A DNA stretch of 64,000 nucleotides from Lachnospiraceae bacterium. Its GTDB lineage: Bacteria > Bacillota > Clostridia > Lachnospirales > Lachnospiraceae. Every line of letters starts with the position of its first letter. Position 1 is the first letter of the stretch. The stretch lies in contig JAEELW010000144.1 of assembly GCA_016282915.1 (NCBI GenBank), positions 37,364 through 101,363 of the forward strand. Direction: 5' to 3'. The notes beneath the pieces were generated by a model. It saw nothing but the letters and a program-made list of their open reading frames with translations. It was not told the DNA's origin and made no database searches. Position numbers and translations under genes: made by a program. Positions 1 to 9,581 of the stretch are shown piece after piece.

Positions 1-200
1 TCTCCGTCGGGCACTTCCATATGGATCTGCACACCCGTACCGGAAAAGTTCACCCGCACACCCTTATGCATAAACGGGATCACCAGAAGGGCCTTGTTTC
101 CCGTCTTCATCACACGCGAGATAAACTTCGCCTGCGTATCGCCCCCGTTGGTGACGCTGATCTGGACTCTTACCCCCATAGGGATATCCGCATAGTTCAC
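1..200 (-). CDS. YcgR/PilZ-like protein, N-terminal fragment (runs off the left edge)
   Basis: About 66 codons are open on the minus strand from a GTG at 200-198 to the window edge. The GTG overlaps the TGA of the branching enzyme gene (GTGA), and a GAGG lies 7 bases upstream, so translation is probably coupled to glgB. The peptide begins NYADIPMGVRVQIS and contains KFISRV and VIPFMHKGVRVNF. This pattern (a GxxVxI strand, then SRV, then a PxxxGxxVxF strand) resembles the N-terminal beta-barrel of YcgR-type c-di-GMP-responsive flagellar brake proteins. In that family a C-terminal PilZ domain binds c-di-GMP; it would lie outside the window, so the identification is tentative. Confidence 0.5.
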   Translation of the reverse strand, partial: MNYADIPMGVRVQISVTNGGDTQAKFISRVMKTGNKALLVIPFMHKGVRVNFSGTGVQIHMEVPDG

Positions 201-2065
201 TTCTCTACCTCATAGATCACGGCACTGTAAGGCATAAGGTTCAGCTCCATTACGCGTTCCCGTGAAAGCAGGGTCTCCCTGCTTTCCGGCAGGCTGCCGC
301 CAAAGCGCTCCCAGCCGGTGCAGAGGATGCTCTTCCAGCTCTCTTCTTTCTTCCTTGCTTTCTTTTTCTTTGCTGCCGCTTTCTCTTCCGCTTTTTCCTC
401 AGCCTCTTCTTCGGGATCCAGCGCCAGAGCGAAGTCCTTTATCTCTTCATCCCCGAAATTCAGGGCGCAGACATAGCTTTTCTCCTTTGTCATGCGGCGG
501 AATACGTAAAGCGGTGCAGCTCCTTCCTTGCAATACAGCCACTCGTAATTATCGCGCTCATATTCCCTGCTGTAAAGCACTTCTTCCGAACAGTACAGTT
601 TCTGCAGCTCGCAGATGCAGTCGTAGAGCCCCCGGTGAAGCGGCTGTTCCAAAAGCGAAAACTCCACTTCCCGCTGCTCGTTCCATTCCGTACGCTCTCC
701 GAGCTCATTGCCCATAAAGGAAAGCTTTTTGCCCGGATGCATATACATATAGGCGTAATAAGCCCTGGCCTGGGCAAACTTTTCTTCATCCGTTCCCGGG
801 ATCTTTTCCAGTATCGTTCCCGCTCCCCCCACGACTTCATCATGGGACAGCGACAGGATAAAGCGCTCGTTATAATAATACCACATGGAAAAGGTCAGCT
901 TGTGGTATTCCTGCTTTCTCCGTGCCGGAGGAAGAGAAAGGAAATACAGTCCGTCATACATCCAGCCCATATCCCATTTATAATCAAAGCCCAGCCCGCC
1001 TTCGGCCACGCTTTTTGTCACGCCGCCCTGCCAGGAGGAGGAATCCTCCGCAAAGAGCATTACCTTCGGATATTTCTTCCGGATCAGGGTGGTCAGCCTG
1101 CGGGCAAATTCCATCCCGGCAGGATTTTCTCCCTTATCCTACTGCCCTCCCCTGTAGATCAGACAGCTCACAGCATCCACGCGCAGGCCGTCAAAATGGA
1201 ATTCCTCCAGCCAGTAATCCGCGGAAGACAGAAGGAAACTTGACACCTCGGGCCTTTCATGGTTGAACATGCAGGTCCCCCACTGGCTCTCGGCCACGCC
1301 GGGACTGTAATACTCATAAAGGGCAGTCGTATCATAAAGCTTTAATGCAAAATCATCGATCGCAAAATGCACCGGCACAAAATCCATGATCACGCCGATC
1401 CCCGCGAGATGACACTGATCCACCAGGTACTTCAGATCCTCCGGCTTTCCGTAGCGGCAGGTCGGTGCAAAATACCCGGTCAGCTGATAGCCCCAGGACC
1501 CGTCGTAAGGATACTCGCAAAGCGGCATCAGTTCGATATGCGTATAGCCGCTTTTCTTTACATGCTCGATCAGCGGCGCTGCGATCTCACGGTAGGTATA
1601 CCAGCCGTGCTCTTCTTCGGGATTACGGATGAAAGCGCCAAGATGCGCCTCATAGATGGAGAGCGGACGGTCCTTGCAGTTGCTCCTTTCCTTCATCCAT
1701 TCCTCATCATGAAACTCATAGGTGGAAAGCTCCGTGATCCTGGAAGCACTTCCCGGGCGCAGCTCGGCTCCGAAAGCATACGGATCCGCATGTTCGGCGC
1801 GCCAGTTGTTATGCCCGTAGATCACGTATTTGTACAGATCTCCCGGCTTCGCTTCACTGACGGTCACGCTCCAGCAGCCGTGTTCGTCCCGCTCCATCGG
1901 CAGCTCGAACCAGTGATTGAAATCCCCGAACACATTGACGCCGGTGGCTCCCGGCGCATAGGTACGGAACGTCACTCCCTTTTTATTCACATGCGCGCCG
2001 AAAAACTTCCAGGCCCGCAGGCTCTTCCCTTCAAAGAATTCCTTCATCTCCTGTTCCCTGCTCAT
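197..2065 (-). pseudogene. glgB: 1,4-alpha-glucan branching enzyme, interrupted by an in-frame TAG
   Basis: GlgB transfers alpha-1,4 chains to alpha-1,6 branch points in glycogen. Read as one frame, 2065 to 197 gives 622 codons, normal for the family, with a single TAG at 1141-1139. Upstream of the stop are a CBM48-like beta-sandwich (about residues 20-115) and GH13 region I (DFVPVHFA) and region II with the nucleophile (GLRVDAVS). Downstream in the same frame are region III with the acid/base Glu (FAEDSS), region IV (LSHDE) and the C-terminal beta domain. The catalytic residues therefore lie on both sides, and neither half (1139-2065; a possible restart at ATG 1114, ending 197) can be active alone. 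The stop falls just after GLRVDAVSCLIYRGGQ, where relatives keep an open frame. TAG is a genuine stop elsewhere in the window (hisF and the gene ending at 63048). A K/E-rich insert lies near residues 540-565. An assembly error is possible. Confidence 0.85.
1139..1141 (-). other. In-frame amber codon within glgB
   Basis: The minus strand reads GGG CAG TAG GAT AAG GGA GAA. The reading frame before and after the TAG is the same, with eight codons to the next ATG at 1114. One base change (for example from CAG, GAG, AAG, TAC or TAT) would restore an open frame. No repeat or slippery run is visible at the site, so this is a substitution-type nonsense codon and not a frameshift. Confidence 0.8.
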
Positions 2066-2109
2066 CCTGTCGCATCTCTCCTTAAAACTGTTTATTCCGG
2101 TCTCCGCGT

Positions 2110-2889
2110 TCAGTTGACCGTTATCGTTCCCAGACGCAGCTGTCCGTCGATCTCCGGCATCAGTTCCGCCTGATAGCGCTCCATAAGCGAAGCATAGTAG
2201 CTGCCTCCCACATCCACGCCCTCGATCCCTTCGTCCTGAAGCGAACGCATATAAGCGGCAGCGGTACGCTCTCTTTCCATGGCATTCTGAAGTACTCCCG
2301 TATCCAGTCCGGTGGCGCTTTTTTCACGCTCCGTCATCTTCAGCCATTCCCGCTCCGCATCATAGCGGATCGACTTTTTCTCCTCCGGATCCAGCGAAAA
2401 GCCCGCATTCTCCGCTTCCCGCGCATAGATCAGATCCCGGACCGCATAATCCGTCACCGTATCCTTTGCCATCTCGTAAATATAGGAAGCCTCATCCTGC
2501 TTGCTGATCCGCAGCTTCCAGTAGGCTTTCGGATCCTCCGCATTATAACGCAGTGCCTGTTCGTTCACGGCTCTTTCCATACGCAGGACATACCAGGCCA
2601 GTTCCCCGCCGCTCATCTCTGTCCGCGCCCCGTTTCCGGAAAGGACGATGGCAGCATCGTTTACATGCTCCGCAAGCTGATAGCCGTTGTCCTCCAGGCG
2701 TCCGCGATTTGCGATATTATATCCGAGCAGAAAGATCGCCAGCGCAAGGAACAGCGGACGGTAGCGGTGCAGTATCCCTGCGGGCGCCGTCTTTGTCCTG
2801 CGCAGCATGGATACGGGCGCCTGCCTCTTTCCGGCAAGCTTCCTTATCCCTGCCAGTCTCTTTTTTCTCAGGCTCTCCCTTCCATCCAT
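2110..2889 (-). CDS. Membrane-anchored helical protein, SurA/PrsA-N-like
   Basis: The 259-residue product has a basic N-terminus, one transmembrane segment near residues 45-60 (PLFLALAIFLLGY) and a mostly helical extracytoplasmic region. The stretch with Y.MAKDTVTDYAVRDLIYAREAENAG followed by DPEEKKSIRYDAEREW recalls the helical chaperone domain of SurA/PrsA-type foldases (a helper segment, then 'a-x-G-x-x-x-s-x-e-E' spacing). No parvulin PPIase domain is present. The ATG shares its A with the TGA of the cellulase gene (TGATG), so the two genes are co-translated and this protein may help fold or export it. That role is inferred from position and a weak resemblance only. Confidence 0.7.
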   Translation of the reverse strand: MDGRESLRKKRLAGIRKLAGKRQAPVSMLRRTKTAPAGILHRYRPLFLALAIFLLGYNIANRGRLEDNGYQLAEHVNDAAIVLSGNGARTEMSGGELAWYVLRMERAVNEQALRYNAEDPKAYWKLRISKQDEASYIYEMAKDTVTDYAVRDLIYAREAENAGFSLDPEEKKSIRYDAEREWLKMTEREKSATGLDTGVLQNAMERERTAAAYMRSLQDEGIEGVDVGGSYYASLMERYQAELMPEIDGQLRLGTITVN

Positions 2890-5516
2890 CAGGGTTCCTC
2901 TCCGAAGATCGTATCGCCCTTATAACGGAAAACAATATGTTCCGCGGCTGCAGCCGAATGATCGTTCGTCGTGTCCATCATCGACCAGTCGCTTCTGTGT
3001 ATACTGAAACTGAGCACCAGCGTCGCGTCCTTATCCAGAAGCAGACTGTCCCCGAAGCTGATCACGCAGCAGCTGTCCGCATCCTTCCCGGAGGCATTCT
3101 TAAAAGTTCCCTTTACGCCGCTCAGGGCCTGATAGCTGCCTCCAGCACCCTGGACTGCCGCATGATAGCATTCAAATACCGGTGTGCTGCCGCCGTCCGC
3201 GGTAAAGTAATAATCGATCTCCAGCTCGTTCAGCGCCAGAGAGGTACCGCCCGCTCTCCGTACCTCCATGGTCCCGGCCAGCGCCGTGGCGCTGCTGCCC
3301 ATACCGTCGTAGCGCACGCTGACAGACAGCTCCCCGTTGGCAGACGCATCGTTCTTTGCCGCATTTCCTCCGGCGGGATCCCAAGCGTTCCCCTGCCCCG
3401 GAGCTTCGCTCACAACAGTTCCGGCGTCTTCCCCGCCCTCCGGCTCGCTGCCGAAGATGAGGCTGCCCTTTTCATAAAGGGCGATGCCATAGGCCGTCAC
3501 CGTCTGTCCTTTGACTCCGGCCAGCCCCTCGAAGGAGGGATCGTTATCGTCCTCCCAGACACCCAGAGGATTGCGCATACGCACCTGGATCTCTTTTTTG
3601 TAATGCTCCTGGCCGCCGGGATAGAGCGAACCGTCGTCAAAGACTACGGAAAGATAGTACAGATGCTTATCCTCTTCCCAGACCTTCAGACCCTCGATGC
3701 GGCCTCCCGCCATATAATTGTTCGAGATCTCGATATTGCCGGCCGTACCGCCTGCCGCGTATACCTCGCTCAGATCCACGAAATAGCGCAGCTCCAGATC
3801 TTCCGCCACACGCGCAGGCCAGGCGCTCACATTGTACACCAGCGCCTTGATCTCGGTAAAGTCGTTTCCGTCCGCGTTGATCCCGGCCTCGACATAGAAT
3901 TCCGCGCCGTCCGGCTTTTCCACCGCGCCGAAATCCTTCAGCGTCTTCCCGTGATAACGGCCGTACATGGCCGCCAGCAGGCCGGTAAAACCGGCGTTGT
4001 AATCGCAGGCCACCTCATTGGTCACATAATTTGAGACCTCATCGGTATAATTATCCGAGGCATCCGGTCCGCCCACAAGCGCCCCGTACAGGGTATGGCG
4101 GTGAGAAGCCGGTTCGTTCATATTGTTGGACCAGGATGCCTGCGCCGTGCGGTGGTGCGGATGTACCGGCGGGTTCTTTCCGAAGCCGCAGACGTAGGAA
4201 CGCCCGCTGCTGCCCAGTGCGTAATCCGCCTGGGAGCAGGCAAATTCCCAATAGGCATCCTTCCTGCTGCTGCCGCACAGCTCCGATTCGCTGTAGACTG
4301 CCGCCACAAAAGCCGTTGTGGTGGCATAGCGCAGCGGTCCCCACTGATCCAGCCAGGCCAGGCCTTTCGGCGTATATCTGATGCGCTGTCCGTCAGAGGT
4401 CCCTGTGCTCCAGTAATCCAGGTGCTTTTCCACTTCATCCTGATAGAAGCCGTCCTTCGTTTCGCGGGCCAGCAAAAGGGCTGCACCGATATGCACATCA
4501 TCCCAGCAAAGGCTCCAGTTGTAATCCCATTCCTTTGCCCGGTAGTCTTTCTCTGCTTTTTCCAGATACTCTTCCTGTCCCGTTGCAAGATAGAGCCAGG
4601 TTCCCGCCCAGGCCAGTTCGTCATAAAAGCCGCTGTGGGAATCGTAAAAACCGTTCGCCTGCGTATAGCCTGCATCGGAACGGCCCTGATCCGCCATGCG
4701 GTACAGGCCTTCCGCATGCTCCAGGCAGCGTTTTGCGTAATCCGCGTCCCCGTTTGCGCTGAATACCACGGCAGCCGAGGCCAGGCTTGCCGCAGCTTCC
4801 GCACAGACGGTACTTCCCGGCGCCGAAGCATCCACCTTATAGGCCGGCCGCTCCATCGGAAGCACCTCTGCCGGTCCCCACCAGGAATGATCGCTGCCGC
4901 CGTTTCCTACCTGATAATAATACACATCCTCTTCCGGATGGCACTTCATCAGATAATCATTGACCCAGCGCAGATCGTCCAGAAGATACGGAAGCTGTCC
5001 GCTCTCCCGGTAGGCGTCCGGAAACTCGCAGAAAGACCAGGCCAGCATCGCTCCGGAATAGGCCATGGGCAGATTGAACTTGACATGGTCGCCGGCATCA
5101 TACCAGCCCCCTGTCAGGTCGAGCCCCACGTCCGCTCCGTCATTCAGCGCGCTGTCGCCGCGCCAGTTGCAGCGTACTTTTTCGGGCAGATCTCCGGAAC
5201 GCTGCAGTTCATAAAAGAGCAGGGCTTTCTGAAGAGCCTCTCCGTAATTGTAAGCTCCGCTGCCTTCGATCCCTTCATATTCCGCCGCATCCTCCGTCAG
5301 CCCACCGGTATCCTGCTCTGCCGATGCACTTCCCGATGCGGCATCATTCCCATCGCCCTGCGTCGGGGCCGCCCCGGCCTCCTGTCCGGATACGGCTTCC
5401 CGGCTCCCGTCTGCGGCTGCATTGTCCGAAAGCGCTTCTTTATCTCCGCATGCCGCCAGCAGCGACATGCACAGGATCATGGCGATCCCTTTCCTTTTCA
5501 GATCAATCCTTTTCAT
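2889..5516 (-). CDS. Secreted GH9 endoglucanase lipoprotein with two CBM3 modules
   Basis: The 875-residue cellulase hydrolyses beta-1,4-glucan. A lipoprotein signal ends in LLAAC (lipidated Cys about residue 23), followed by a Ser/Ala/Asp-rich linker to about residue 85. The GH9 (alpha/alpha)6 domain (about 89-520) shows [12 protein letters not shown] with the two catalytic-base Asp residues (D140, D143), the VHPHHRTA substrate-site motif, and [11 protein letters not shown] carrying the acid Glu near residue 500. A CBM3c-like module (about 535-680) and a second CBM3-like module (about 735-875) follow. GH9-CBM3c is the architecture of processive endoglucanases. The lipobox suggests retention on the outer face of the membrane and not free release. 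It is first in an operon with the 259-residue protein and has its own promoter at 5555-5583. Confidence 0.92.
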   Translation of the reverse strand: MKRIDLKRKGIAMILCMSLLAACGDKEALSDNAAADGSREAVSGQEAGAAPTQGDGNDAASGSASAEQDTGGLTEDAAEYEGIEGSGAYNYGEALQKALLFYELQRSGDLPEKVRCNWRGDSALNDGADVGLDLTGGWYDAGDHVKFNLPMAYSGAMLAWSFCEFPDAYRESGQLPYLLDDLRWVNDYLMKCHPEEDVYYYQVGNGGSDHSWWGPAEVLPMERPAYKVDASAPGSTVCAEAAASLASAAVVFSANGDADYAKRCLEHAEGLYRMADQGRSDAGYTQANGFYDSHSGFYDELAWAGTWLYLATGQEEYLEKAEKDYRAKEWDYNWSLCWDDVHIGAALLLARETKDGFYQDEVEKHLDYWSTGTSDGQRIRYTPKGLAWLDQWGPLRYATTTAFVAAVYSESELCGSSRKDAYWEFACSQADYALGSSGRSYVCGFGKNPPVHPHHRTAQASWSNNMNEPASHRHTLYGALVGGPDASDNYTDEVSNYVTNEVACDYNAGFTGLLAAMYGRYHGKTLKDFGAVEKPDGAEFYVEAGINADGNDFTEIKALVYNVSAWPARVAEDLELRYFVDLSEVYAAGGTAGNIEISNNYMAGGRIEGLKVWEEDKHLYYLSVVFDDGSLYPGGQEHYKKEIQVRMRNPLGVWEDDNDPSFEGLAGVKGQTVTAYGIALYEKGSLIFGSEPEGGEDAGTVVSEAPGQGNAWDPAGGNAAKNDASANGELSVSVRYDGMGSSATALAGTMEVRRAGGTSLALNELEIDYYFTADGGSTPVFECYHAAVQGAGGSYQALSGVKGTFKNASGKDADSCCVISFGDSLLLDKDATLVLSFSIHRSDWSMMDTTNDHSAAAAEHIVFRYKGDTIFGEEP

Positions 5517-5554
5517 CCGTCATCCTGTCCAAAGTGTCAGAAAAAGTCCAATAT

Positions 5555-5583
5555 ATTATACCTCTTTTTCCCTTAGATAGCAA
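5555..5583 (-). promoter_or_regulatory. Sigma-A promoter of the GH9 cellulase gene
   Basis: The minus strand reads TTGCTA (5583-5578), a 17-bp spacer, then TATAAT (5560-5555). The -10 is perfect and transcription would start near 5548, leaving a leader of about 30 bases before ATG 5516. Confidence 0.7.
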
Positions 5584-5613
5584 ACGGCAATCCTGTCTGC
5601 GGAGCGATCCTCC

Positions 5614-5642
5614 TTGCGTTAATCCCGTGGATATGCCATAAT
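5614..5642 (+). promoter_or_regulatory. Candidate promoter for the GT-like gene at 5770
   Basis: TTGCGT (5614-5619), 17 bp, CATAAT (5637-5642). It is divergent from the cellulase promoter. The leader would be about 120 bases and would contain a copy of the dispersed repeat at 5668-5745. Confidence 0.4.
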
Positions 5643-5667
5643 AGGAAAGAATGTTTCCGGCATGGCG

Positions 5668-5745
5668 GCAGGCCTGCCGATCAGAGTATCGGCCCGCAGC
5701 CACGCCGCAGCTGCGCTGCCCGGGTCTGAACAGTTACGACAGAAC
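5668..5745 (-). repeat. Dispersed intergenic repeat, copy 1
   Basis: On the minus strand this stretch runs from GTAACTGTTCAGACCCGGGC through GGCTGCGGGCCGATACT to a TGATC-GCAGGCC tail. The same blocks in the same order recur at 16785-16850 (+), and weaker copies occur at 38088-38128 (-) and 60172-60232 (+). All lie between genes. The copies are short, GC-rich and partly self-complementary (CGCAGCTGCG). I see no terminal repeats or coding capacity. Confidence 0.6.
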
Positions 5746-5769
5746 AGTATATGAAGGAGAATACAGGGC

Positions 5770-6723
5770 ATGGAAAAGAAAAAACTCATCATGGGCGTAT
5801 GTAAAAACTACTGGTGGTACAAGGTTGAGCCCTTCTACGTCTCATGCTCGAGATATAACGGAAAGAACTGCGATATCGTCGCTTTTACGAAAAACCTCTC
5901 GGCCTTTACCCGGGATAAGCTGCGCGAATATCATATCCACAGCATCGAGATCCCCGATTCCTATGAAAAGAACGGCCCCATCGATTACCGCTACGGACTG
6001 TATATCGAAATGCTGAAAAAACGCGGTGAGGATTACGACCAGGTCCTTTTCTGCGATACCCGCGATGTTTTCTTCCAGGATGCCATGTTTCCCGAAGATG
6101 CCACAGAACCGTATCTCGGCGTGGCCGTAGAAAGCGGACTCATCAACGGGGACGACTGGAACCGCCGCTGGATGCAGGAACGCTTCGGCGAGGAGATCTA
6201 CAATGAACTGAAGGACAATCACGTGCTCTGCGCCGGGACGATCTGGGGCAGCACCTCCGTGATCCGTCATTTCTGCCAGGCCATGATCGACAATCTTTCC
6301 GACCCGCAATTCAACTTTATCGATATCAACGACCAGACCTCCTACCAGTACATGGTCTACAAGGGGATCGAACCCGTCAACGCTTCCACCTGCTTCAGCA
6401 GCCTGGACGGCGGAAGGGTCGCGACCATCGGAAACGAAGGGGACTTTACGCTCAGCGGCGATACACTGCTCTGCCCCGAAGGCGGGAACACGCGTCCGGC
6501 CCTGGTCCATCAGTGGGACCGTCACAAAAAGCTTACGCCTTTTGTAAAACGCCTCTATCGCGAACGCCATCCGCGCATCCGCTGGAAACGCTACTGCGAC
6601 TGGAGAAGCTTAAAGGACATCGCCCTCAGTTCCTATCACGACGGTCATTTTATGAACATGTTCATTGCAAGCGTAAAATATCTCTTTGCGGAAAAACCCA
6701 GGGGCGAACGCCTCTGGAAATGA
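5770..6723 (+). CDS. Putative nucleotide-sugar-type transferase (GT-A-like fold)
   Basis: The 317-residue cytoplasmic protein has no signal peptide or membrane segment. Its N-terminal half reads like a GT-A glycosyltransferase: an opening beta strand (LIMGVCKNYWWYK), a central hydrophobic strand ending in an acidic cluster (QVLFCDTRDVFFQ) that could play the metal-binding DxD role, and later NGTIWGST-like and YQYMVYK segments seen in sugar transferases of unknown acceptor. The substrate cannot be told. The start is supported by GGAG ten bases upstream. It converges on murI with only 7 bp between them and lies alone on the plus strand. Confidence 0.6.
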   Translation: MEKKKLIMGVCKNYWWYKVEPFYVSCSRYNGKNCDIVAFTKNLSAFTRDKLREYHIHSIEIPDSYEKNGPIDYRYGLYIEMLKKRGEDYDQVLFCDTRDVFFQDAMFPEDATEPYLGVAVESGLINGDDWNRRWMQERFGEEIYNELKDNHVLCAGTIWGSTSVIRHFCQAMIDNLSDPQFNFIDINDQTSYQYMVYKGIEPVNASTCFSSLDGGRVATIGNEGDFTLSGDTLLCPEGGNTRPALVHQWDRHKKLTPFVKRLYRERHPRIRWKRYCDWRSLKDIALSSYHDGHFMNMFIASVKYLFAEKPRGERLWK

Positions 6724-6730
6724 AATGTAT

Positions 6731-7516
6731 TTAAACGTCCGTCTCCCTGCAGAGAGACAGATGCTTCAGCACGTCCCGGTAGAAAGCAAGCTTTGTTTCA
6801 TCCGTAAGCTCCCTGCCGGAAACATAATAACGGATCGAAGGGCTTTTCTCTGAGGAAAGCCCTTTTTCTTCCAGTATCCTCTTCATGTTCCGCGCGGTCC
6901 CTTCGCTGCCGTCGATCATATTGATCTTCGGACCGAGCAGTGAGCGGAGCACCGGACGGAAATGATTGAAATGAGTGCAGCCGAAGACAAGCGTCCCGTA
7001 TATTTCGGCGGTATCCTGCCCAAGGCTGTCCTTTAAGTATTTTCTTACCGCTTCGGAATCAAACTCCCCGCGTTCCGCAAAATGCACGAGTCCCGGCAGG
7101 GCCAGCACATCTACGATCCCTTCTTCATCTACCTTCAGGATCAGATCATGCAGCTTTTTCTCCGCTGCGGTCAGAGGTGTGGCGATGACCAGGATCCGCT
7201 TCCCCTCACCGCGTTCCACGGCAGGCTTAACCGCAGGCTCGATGCCGATCACGGGTATGTCGTATTTATTCCGGAGGTATGCTGCCGCAACCGCGGTCGC
7301 GGTATTGCAGGCGATCACGACACAGTCGCAGCCCAGCCCGCAGAGAAATGCCACCGCCGTATCCGCATAGGAACGTATCTCTTCCGCAGTCTTTTCCCCG
7401 TAAGGTACATGGTCCGTATCCGCATAATAGTAATAAGCCTCCTGCGGAAGGAGCTTCCGTGCTTCATAAAGCACGGTCAGCCCGCCGATCCCGGAGTCCA
7501 TGATCCCGATCTTCAT
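6731..7516 (-). CDS. murI: Glutamate racemase
   Basis: MurI converts L-glutamate to D-glutamate for peptidoglycan. The 261-residue length is typical. Both catalytic-cysteine motifs are visible, IACNTATA near residue 73 and VFGCTHFNHF near residue 185, along with the N-terminal MDSGIGGLTV signature. The ATG overlaps the TGA of the pseudouridine synthase gene by four bases (ATGA), and that gene in turn overlaps lysA, so lysA, this synthase and murI form one tightly packed operon. Two of the three genes supply peptidoglycan or lysine precursors. Confidence 0.96.
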   Translation of the reverse strand: MKIGIMDSGIGGLTVLYEARKLLPQEAYYYYADTDHVPYGEKTAEEIRSYADTAVAFLCGLGCDCVVIACNTATAVAAAYLRNKYDIPVIGIEPAVKPAVERGEGKRILVIATPLTAAEKKLHDLILKVDEEGIVDVLALPGLVHFAERGEFDSEAVRKYLKDSLGQDTAEIYGTLVFGCTHFNHFRPVLRSLLGPKINMIDGSEGTARNMKRILEEKGLSSEKSPSIRYYVSGRELTDETKLAFYRDVLKHLSLCRETDV

Positions 7517-8226
7517 AAACCCACCGCTGTATAAAGTTCCTTAAGCTGTGCCGGAGTCAGTTCCGCATACTCGCCGGGTCTTAAGTCGCCGAGACTGACC
7601 GTTACCACCCGGGTGCGTTTCAGCGCTCTTACGCGTATCCCCCGCAGTGCCCACATCCTGCGGATCTGGCGGTTTAAGCCTTCCCGCAGCACCATGCGCA
7701 CCACGCATTTGCGCAGCCGTTCGATCCGGCAGGCTCTGGTCTTCTTCTTCAGATCTTTCAGATAAACTCCTGCCCGCAGAACTTCCAGATCCTCTTCGGA
7801 AGGATCCTTCCATAGATGAACGATATATTCCTTTTCATGTGCGAAACGCCCCTGCATCATCACATGGATCAGTTCGCCGTCATTCGTAAGCAAAAGCAGG
7901 CCTTCGGAATCCTTATCCAGGCGTCCGGCATAACTGACACGGAGCGGATAATCGATCGCGTCGGCCACCGTAGTCTCCGCATGGGGATCGCGTTCACTCA
8001 CCACCACGCCCGGGGGTTTGTAATATGCCAGGACGACTTTCTTTTCCTGCCGCTTCAGGGGCTGCCCGTCCAGACACACCTCATCGCCTTCCGTGACCAC
8101 TTCCCCGAGAGAAGCCACACGTCCGCCGACCTGCACTCTCCCGGCTTCGATCAGCCGGTCCGCTTCGCGTCTGGAGCATACGCCGCAGGACGCAAGGTAT
8201 TTATTCAGCCGTTCTCCTTCCTTCAT
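7513..8226 (-). CDS. RsuA/RluB-family pseudouridine synthase
   Basis: The 237-residue protein converts a uridine of ribosomal RNA to pseudouridine. An N-terminal S4 RNA-binding domain (about residues 4-60: RLNKYLASCGVCSRREAD) precedes the catalytic domain, with the conserved Asp in AGRLDKDSEGLLLLTNDG. The GLNRQIRRMWA motif near the C-terminus is typical of the RluB/RsuA/RluE/RluF group. The exact target base (16S or 23S) cannot be decided from sequence alone. It overlaps lysA and murI by four bases each in a three-gene operon. Confidence 0.92.
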   Translation of the reverse strand: MKEGERLNKYLASCGVCSRREADRLIEAGRVQVGGRVASLGEVVTEGDEVCLDGQPLKRQEKKVVLAYYKPPGVVVSERDPHAETTVADAIDYPLRVSYAGRLDKDSEGLLLLTNDGELIHVMMQGRFAHEKEYIVHLWKDPSEEDLEVLRAGVYLKDLKKKTRACRIERLRKCVVRMVLREGLNRQIRRMWALRGIRVRALKRTRVVTVSLGDLRPGEYAELTPAQLKELYTAVGL

Positions 8227-9500
8227 GAGCGCTCCGTAAGTGCTCTGTACTCGTCAAAGCAGTCCAGAGTGGCAAAATAATCCGAAGGCTTCTCCGCCCG
8301 GCGGATCAGCTGTACGCTGCCGTCTTCTTTCAGCAGAAGCTCCGCCGATTTCAGCTTTCCGTTATAATTATATCCCATCGCATAGCCATGGGCCCCGGTA
8401 TCATGGATGACCAGATAATCCCCGATGGCGATCTCCGGAAGTTCACGGTCGATGGCAAACTTATCATTGTTCTCGCAAAGCGAACCGGTCACATCATAGA
8501 CGTGATCGCAGGGATCGTTTTCCTTCCCGAGCACCGTGATATGATGGTAAGCACCGTACATGGCCGGACGCATCAGGTTCACCGCGCAGGCGTCCACGCC
8601 GATGTACTCCTTATAGGTATGTTTCTCATGGATCGCTCTGGTCACGAGACAGCCGTAAGGTCCGGTCATAAAACGTCCCATCTCGGTATAGATGGCCACA
8701 TCCCCGAGACCGGCAGGTACCAGCACCTCTTCGTAGACCTTCCGTACGCCTTCGCCGATCACGCGGATATCGTTCGGCGTCTGATCCGGACGATAGGCGA
8801 TCCCCACGCCGCCGGAAAGATTGATAAAGCTTAAACTCACTCCGGTCTTTTCTTTTATCTCAAGCGCCAGCTCAAACAGCGTGCGCGCAAGCATCGGATA
8901 ATAATCATTCGTGACCGTATTGCTCACCAGGAACGCATGAAGACCGAATTCCTTCACTCCCTTTTCCTTCAGGATAACGTATGCCTTAAGGAGCTGTTCC
9001 TTTGTCAGGCCGTATTTTGCATCCCCCGGATTGTCCATGATGCCGTTACTGATGGTATATACCCCGCCGGGGTTATAGCGGAGCGAAAGCTTCTCGGGAA
9101 GCTTTCCAAGCGTCTTTTCCAGAAAATCGATATGCGTGATATCGTCCAGATTTATGATGGCCCCGAGTTTATGCGCAAGGACATAATCCTCGGCGGGCGT
9201 ATCGTTCGACGAGAACATGATCGCGTCCCCGCGGGCTCCCGTGGCATCCGAGAGCATCAGTTCCGTATAAGAGGAACAGTCACAGCCGCAGCCGTACTCT
9301 TCCATGATCTTCATGAGAAAAGGATTCGGGTTGGCCTTGACCGCAAAATACTCCCGGTAACCCGGATTCCACGCAAAAGCCTCTTTGATCGCCTTTAAGT
9401 TTTCCCGTATCCCCTTTTCATCGTAAAGATGAAAGGGCGTGGGATATTTCTTTACGATCTCTTCCACCTGTTCCTTTGTAACAAACGTTTTCTTTTCCAT
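8223..9500 (-). CDS. lysA: Diaminopimelate decarboxylase-type PLP enzyme
   Basis: The enzyme decarboxylates meso-diaminopimelate to L-lysine, the last step of lysine synthesis. The 425-residue protein is a fold-III PLP decarboxylase: the PLP lysine lies in EYFAVKANPNP (about residue 53), a glycine-rich phosphate-binding stretch is NLSGGVGIAYRP, and the C-terminal barrel has the GSLCENNDKFA motif with the substrate Cys and DTGAHGYAMGYNYNG. Together with dapL and dapF further right, this implies the aminotransferase variant of the DAP pathway. A divergent relative acting on another D-amino acid or carboxynorspermidine is possible but less likely. It is first in an operon with the pseudouridine synthase and murI. 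Confidence 0.88.
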   Translation of the reverse strand: MEKKTFVTKEQVEEIVKKYPTPFHLYDEKGIRENLKAIKEAFAWNPGYREYFAVKANPNPFLMKIMEEYGCGCDCSSYTELMLSDATGARGDAIMFSSNDTPAEDYVLAHKLGAIINLDDITHIDFLEKTLGKLPEKLSLRYNPGGVYTISNGIMDNPGDAKYGLTKEQLLKAYVILKEKGVKEFGLHAFLVSNTVTNDYYPMLARTLFELALEIKEKTGVSLSFINLSGGVGIAYRPDQTPNDIRVIGEGVRKVYEEVLVPAGLGDVAIYTEMGRFMTGPYGCLVTRAIHEKHTYKEYIGVDACAVNLMRPAMYGAYHHITVLGKENDPCDHVYDVTGSLCENNDKFAIDRELPEIAIGDYLVIHDTGAHGYAMGYNYNGKLKSAELLLKEDGSVQLIRRAEKPSDYFATLDCFDEYRALTERS

Positions 9501-9581
9501 CTTCTTTCTCCTCTGTATTTCGCTTCGGGATCCGCTTCCGTGATCCCGGCGGCTTCTCCTTTCCGAAAAGATCCGCGCCTC

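Noticed and set aside
1139..1141. TAG recoding (pyrrolysine or amber suppression) in glgB
   Set aside because: hisF and the gene at 61135 end at TAG in the expected positions, no pyl genes are visible, and no downstream stem-loop stands out. A nonsense mutation or sequencing error is simpler.
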